Positions 60,514 to 64,000 of a DNA stretch of 64,000 bases are shown piece by piece. The position numbers and the translations under genes are program-made. Source of the stretch: Sphingomonas sp. Leaf10 (GTDB lineage: Bacteria > Pseudomonadota > Alphaproteobacteria > Sphingomonadales > Sphingomonadaceae); assembly GCF_001421245.1 (NCBI RefSeq), contig NZ_LMKE01000015.1, positions 82,337 through 146,336 on the forward strand. The letters run 5' to 3'. The stretch's first letter is position 1, and every line of letters starts with the position of its first letter. A model generated the notes under the pieces. It saw nothing but the letters and a program-made list of their open reading frames with translations, was not told the origin of the DNA and ran no database searches.

Positions 60514-63500
60514 GCTCCCTTCCTCGCGCGCCGTTCGGCCAGCCCGACCACGACGACGAAGAATACCGGGACGAACAGCACCGCCAGCACGGTACCGGTC
60601 ACCATCCCGCCGAACACGCCGGTGCCCAGCGCCGTCTGTGTTTCCGCACTGGCGCCGCGCGCCAGCATCAGCGGCATGACGCCGAGGGTGAAGGCAAGGC
60701 TGGTCATCACGATCGGGCGCAGGCGGACCTTTGCCGCCGCCAGCGCGGCATCGATCAGGCCCATGCCCTGTTCGCGATAGCGTTTGGCGAATTGGACGAT
60801 CAGGATCGCATTCTTCGCGCTCAGTCCGATGATGGTGATAAGTCCGACGCGGAAGAAGATGTCGTTCGTCATGCCGCGCAGCATCACCGCGCTCACCGCC
60901 CCGATCAGGCCGAGCGGCACCACCAGCATCACCGCCGCCGGGATCGACCAGCTTTCGTACAGCGCGGCGAGCACCAGGAAGATGACGAGCATCGACAGCG
61001 CGAGGAGCAGCGGTGCCTGCGCCCCCGCTTCGCGTTCCTGCAACGAGGCACCGGTCCACTCGATCGCGAAGCCGCGCGGCAGGTCGGCGGCGATCGCTTC
61101 CATCGCCTTCATCGCGTCGCCGCTCGACACGCCGGGGGCGGGCGAACCGGTGATGCCGATCGCGGGATAGCCGTCGAAATTGGCGATCTGTAGCGGTCCA
61201 TGCTGCCACACCGGCGTCACCAGTTCGGCCAGCGCGACCGTCCCGCCGCTGGCGTTGCGGACGCGCAGGCGCAGCACGTCGTTCAGGTTCATCCGGTGCG
61301 ACGCGTCCGCCTGCACGATGACCTGTTGCAGGCGCCCCTCGTTCGGGAAGTCGTTGACATAGCTGCTGCCAAGCGCGGTGCCGATCATGTCGCTGATCGC
61401 GGTGAACGATACGCCCAGCGCGCGCGCCTTGACCCGGTCGATGTCGAGCCGGACGTTGGTCCCGCCGGGCAGTCCGTCCGCATAGACGTCCGACAGCTTT
61501 TCGCTCTTTGCCGCGTGACCGAGCAGCAGGTCGCGCGCTGTGTCCAGTGCCTGGCGCCCCTTTCCGGCGCGATCCTCCAGTTTCAGCGTGAAGCCCGACG
61601 AGGTGCCGAGTTCCTCGATCGCCGGTGGCATCATGTTCATGACCTGACCTTCATGGATCGCCTTTCCCATCGCGGCGTCGGCGGCCGCGATCTCGGCCCG
61701 CACGTCGGTCCCGGGCTTCAGGATGGTGTAGATCATCGCGGCGTTGGCCCCCGATCCGGAAAAGCCGAAGCCGAGGATCGACTGCGTCGTCTGGACGCCC
61801 GGCCGGGTCGCGGCGAAGCGTTCGAACGCGGTCACGGCCTCCAAGGTGCGGGTGGCGGTGGCGTCTGCGGGAAGCTGGAAACTGGTCATGTAATAGCCCT
61901 GGTCCTCTTCGGGCAGGAACGAGGATGGCAGGTTGACGAAGGCGATGCCGAGCAACCCGACGATCAGCGCAAATACCGCCATCATCCGCCCGCTGCGCCG
62001 CAGCAGCGTCGCTACCCAGTGTTGGTAGCGGGCGGTCGTCGCGTCGAACCAGCGGTCGAACGCGCGGAAGAAGCGGTTCTTCGGCCGCCCGGCATCCACC
62101 GGCTTCAGCAGGGTCGCGCACAAGGCGGGCGTCAGGGTGAGCGCGAGGGAGGCCGAGAACAGGATCGACACCGCCATCGCCATCGAGAACTGGCGGTAGA
62201 TCGTCCCGACCGATCCCGAGGCCAGCGCCATCGGAATGAACACCGCCGACAGGACCAGCGTGATGCCGATGATCGCGGGGGTAATCTCCGCCATCGCACG
62301 AACCGTCGCGTCGCGCGGGGACAGCTGCTCCTCGTGCATCAACCGCTCGACATTCTCGACCACGACGATGGCGTCATCGACGATGATGCCGATGGCCAGC
62401 ACCATGCCGAACATGGTCAGCACGTTGATCGAATAGCCCGCCACCAGCATCACCGCGATCGTGCCGAGCAAGGCGATCGGCGCGACGATCGCGGGGATCA
62501 GCGTGTAGCGAATATTCTGCAGGAACAGGTACATCACCAGGAAGACGAGGATTATCGCCTCGATCTGCGTGTGCAGCACCTTTTCGATCGAGATGCGCAC
62601 GAACGGCGCGGTATCGAACGGTGCGGACCAGCTCACCCCTTCCGGAAAGGCGCGCGACAGGTCGGCCATGCGGGCGTTCACCGCCTTCGATACCGCGACC
62701 GCGTTCGCACCGGGCGACAGCTGGATCGCGGCGGAGGCCGCCACCTTGCCATGTTCGCGCGTCGCCGTGCCGAAGCTCTGTCGCCCCAGTTCGATCCGCG
62801 CGACCTTGTCGAGCGTCACCGACGATCCGTCGCTGTTCGCCTTCAGGCTGATGGCGGCGAAGTCCTCCGGCGTCTTCAACTGGCCGTCGGCGGTCAGCGG
62901 TACGGTCACGCGCTGTCCGTTCGAGGTCGGCTCGGCGCCGAGCGCGCCGGGGGCGATCTGCGTGTTCTGCTCGGTGATCGCTGCGGTCACGTCCCTGGCG
63001 GTCAGGCCGAAGCCCGCGAGCTTGGCGGGATCGATCCAGATCCGCATGGCGCGTTCGGCCGAGAAATTCTGTACCCGCCCGACGCCGGGCACGCGTTTCA
63101 GTTCGTCGACGATGCGGCGGGTCATGTAATCGGCCAGCGCCACTTCGTCGTACCGCCCGTCTTCCGACATCAGGCTGACGATCATCAGGAAGCCGGACGA
63201 CGCCGATTCGACGGTTATGCCGGTCTGACGCACGGCGGCGGGCAGGCGCGCCTCGATCGCCTTCAGCCGGTTCTGCACGTCGACCTGCGCCAGCTCGACA
63301 TTGGTGCCGGGGCGGAAGGTGGCGTTGACCGTCGCGCTGCCCGAGGTGTCGGAGCTGCTGTCGAAATAGAGCAGGTTCTTAACCCCCGACATTTCCCGTT
63401 CGATCAGCGAGACGACGCTGTCGTTCAGCGTCTGTGGCGTGGCACCCGGATAGCTGGCGAAGACGCTGACGCTGGGCGGTGCGACGCTGGGGAAGCGGGC

Positions 63501-63596
63501 GACCGACATCTGCGGCAGGGCGATCGCGCCCAGCAGCATGATCGCGATCGCGATGACCCACGCGAAGACAGGGCGGTCGATGAAGAATTTGGCCAT
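60510..63596 (-). CDS. RND multidrug efflux transporter, HAE1 family
   Basis: A 1028-residue proton-driven inner-membrane pump. It begins MAKFFIDRPVFAWVIAIAIM, the standard start of AcrB/MexB-type pumps. The proton-relay aspartate pair lies in GMVLAIGIIVDDAIVVVENV (membrane helix 4). The pore and funnel domains show SFLPEEDQGYYM in the second half. Full length is normal for the family. It exports amphipathic drugs, solvents or aromatic compounds; the specific substrates are unknown. It follows the adaptor gene by four bases and overlaps the channel gene. Confidence 0.94.
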   Translation of the reverse strand: MAKFFIDRPVFAWVIAIAIMLLGAIALPQMSVARFPSVAPPSVSVFASYPGATPQTLNDSVVSLIEREMSGVKNLLYFDSSSDTSGSATVNATFRPGTNVELAQVDVQNRLKAIEARLPAAVRQTGITVESASSGFLMIVSLMSEDGRYDEVALADYMTRRIVDELKRVPGVGRVQNFSAERAMRIWIDPAKLAGFGLTARDVTAAITEQNTQIAPGALGAEPTSNGQRVTVPLTADGQLKTPEDFAAISLKANSDGSSVTLDKVARIELGRQSFGTATREHGKVAASAAIQLSPGANAVAVSKAVNARMADLSRAFPEGVSWSAPFDTAPFVRISIEKVLHTQIEAIILVFLVMYLFLQNIRYTLIPAIVAPIALLGTIAVMLVAGYSINVLTMFGMVLAIGIIVDDAIVVVENVERLMHEEQLSPRDATVRAMAEITPAIIGITLVLSAVFIPMALASGSVGTIYRQFSMAMAVSILFSASLALTLTPALCATLLKPVDAGRPKNRFFRAFDRWFDATTARYQHWVATLLRRSGRMMAVFALIVGLLGIAFVNLPSSFLPEEDQGYYMTSFQLPADATATRTLEAVTAFERFAATRPGVQTTQSILGFGFSGSGANAAMIYTILKPGTDVRAEIAAADAAMGKAIHEGQVMNMMPPAIEELGTSSGFTLKLEDRAGKGRQALDTARDLLLGHAAKSEKLSDVYADGLPGGTNVRLDIDRVKARALGVSFTAISDMIGTALGSSYVNDFPNEGRLQQVIVQADASHRMNLNDVLRLRVRNASGGTVALAELVTPVWQHGPLQIANFDGYPAIGITGSPAPGVSSGDAMKAMEAIAADLPRGFAIEWTGASLQEREAGAQAPLLLALSMLVIFLVLAALYESWSIPAAVMLVVPLGLIGAVSAVMLRGMTNDIFFRVGLITIIGLSAKNAILIVQFAKRYREQGMGLIDAALAAAKVRLRPIVMTSLAFTLGVMPLMLARGASAETQTALGTGVFGGMVTGTVLAVLFVPVFFVVVVGLAERRARKGA

Positions 63597-63600
63597 CGGT

Positions 63601-64000
63601 TCAGCGCCCCCGCCACGGCAGCGGCTTGACCGGCGTGCCCACCTGCGCGCGGTCCTGCCCCTCGACGATCACCCGTTCGCCCGGGCGCAGCCCGGACGGG
63701 ATCAGGATGCGGCCATTGACGACGTCCCCCGCCGTCACTTTGCGGATGTGAACCCGATCCTGCGGGTCGAGAACGCTGAGGCGCGCCACGCCGTTCGCAT
63801 CGCGCGTGACCGCCTGTTGCGGGACGCTCAGCACGCCCGGTGTCGTGGGGTGGGGCAGGCGGGCGCGGACGAACATGCCGGGCAGCAGGCGCTCGCCTGG
63901 ATTGTCGACCGCGACGCGGACCAGCACGTCGCCGGTGCCGGGATCGACGGCGATGCCGGAAAACAGGACGCGACCTTTCACCGGATGGACCTGTCCGCCC
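63601..64000 (-). CDS. RND periplasmic adaptor (membrane fusion protein), C-terminal part
   Basis: Only the last ~133 residues are inside the window; the N-terminus lies beyond the right edge. It shows the beta-barrel and membrane-proximal domains of HlyD/AcrA-type adaptors: DVLVRVAVDNPGERLLPGMF, VPQQAVTRDANGVARLSV and SGLRPGERVIVEGQDRAQVG. It joins the inner-membrane pump to the outer-membrane channel. It is the first visible gene of the pump operon; any local regulator would be to the right. Confidence 0.9.
   Translation of the reverse strand, partial: GGQVHPVKGRVLFSGIAVDPGTGDVLVRVAVDNPGERLLPGMFVRARLPHPTTPGVLSVPQQAVTRDANGVARLSVLDPQDRVHIRKVTAGDVVNGRILIPSGLRPGERVIVEGQDRAQVGTPVKPLPWRGR

Noticed and set aside
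61200-63629. Plus-strand open frame of 809 codons opposite the RND pump
   Set aside because: Antisense shadow of a canonical HAE1 pump; composition (His, Arg, Asp rich) is that of GC-rich antisense frames.
1-64000. tRNA, rRNA, insertion sequences or prophage genes
   Set aside because: None recognised by motif on either strand; a covariance-model or database search could not be run.

Overview
The window looks like the chromosome of a sphingomonad-type alphaproteobacterium. It is GC-rich, carries several large TonB-dependent receptors (TBDRs), has a TBDR beside flavin-dependent halogenases, and is full of glycoside hydrolases (GH13, GH39, GH43 x2, GH106, GH3 x2). No tRNA, rRNA, CRISPR array, transposase or prophage was seen. 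The genus is inference from gene content only.

Layout. 1-3257: end of a polysaccharide locus (flippase, GT2, GT4). 3259-11247: TBDR followed by two coupled FAD halogenases, divergent from a secreted GH13 alpha-glucosidase; LacI-like palindromes lie between them. 11300-12879: a spore-photoproduct-lyase-like radical SAM gene coupled to a phosphoesterase, then 0.8 kb of repeats. 13715-21729: TBDR, secreted hydrolase, LacI repressor, MFS sugar-acid-type carrier and GH43; an identical 15-bp palindrome precedes the TBDR and the MFS gene. 21847-24998: TetR gene with flanking operators, a small unknown protein and a GH39.

25117-45920 is the most interesting part. A GH3-GH106 operon, a TBDR, an MFS carrier, a TetR repressor and a long operon (LLM monooxygenase, FMN reductase, GH3-PA14, extradiol dioxygenase, C-C hydrolase, cyclase-type hydrolase, FAH-type hydrolase, GH43) sit side by side. 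Four promoters in the block have a TTGACA-like -35 box and a related 14-bp palindrome in the core promoter. I infer one regulon that imports an aromatic glycoside (probably a plant rhamnoglucoside), strips its sugars, hydroxylates the aglycone, cleaves the ring and hydrolyses the products. The GH106 reading frame also runs into the relic of a chemotaxis receptor.

45962-49993: ECF sigma factor, FecR anti-sigma and STN-type TBDR. 50136-54667: five overlapping genes (GT2, ChbG/HpnK deacetylase, YbhN-like membrane protein, GT4, DUF2334 deacetylase) that look like a glycolipid or glycan pathway. 54817-56464: methyltransferase, a 22-residue basic ORF and MlaA, coupled by ATGA overlaps. 56541-56926: broken bile-acid:sodium symporter-like gene. 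56869-64000: YbhN-like protein, GNAT acetyltransferase, cytochrome b561 and an RND efflux pump whose adaptor runs off the window. Gene functions are from motif recognition by eye; no database search was run.
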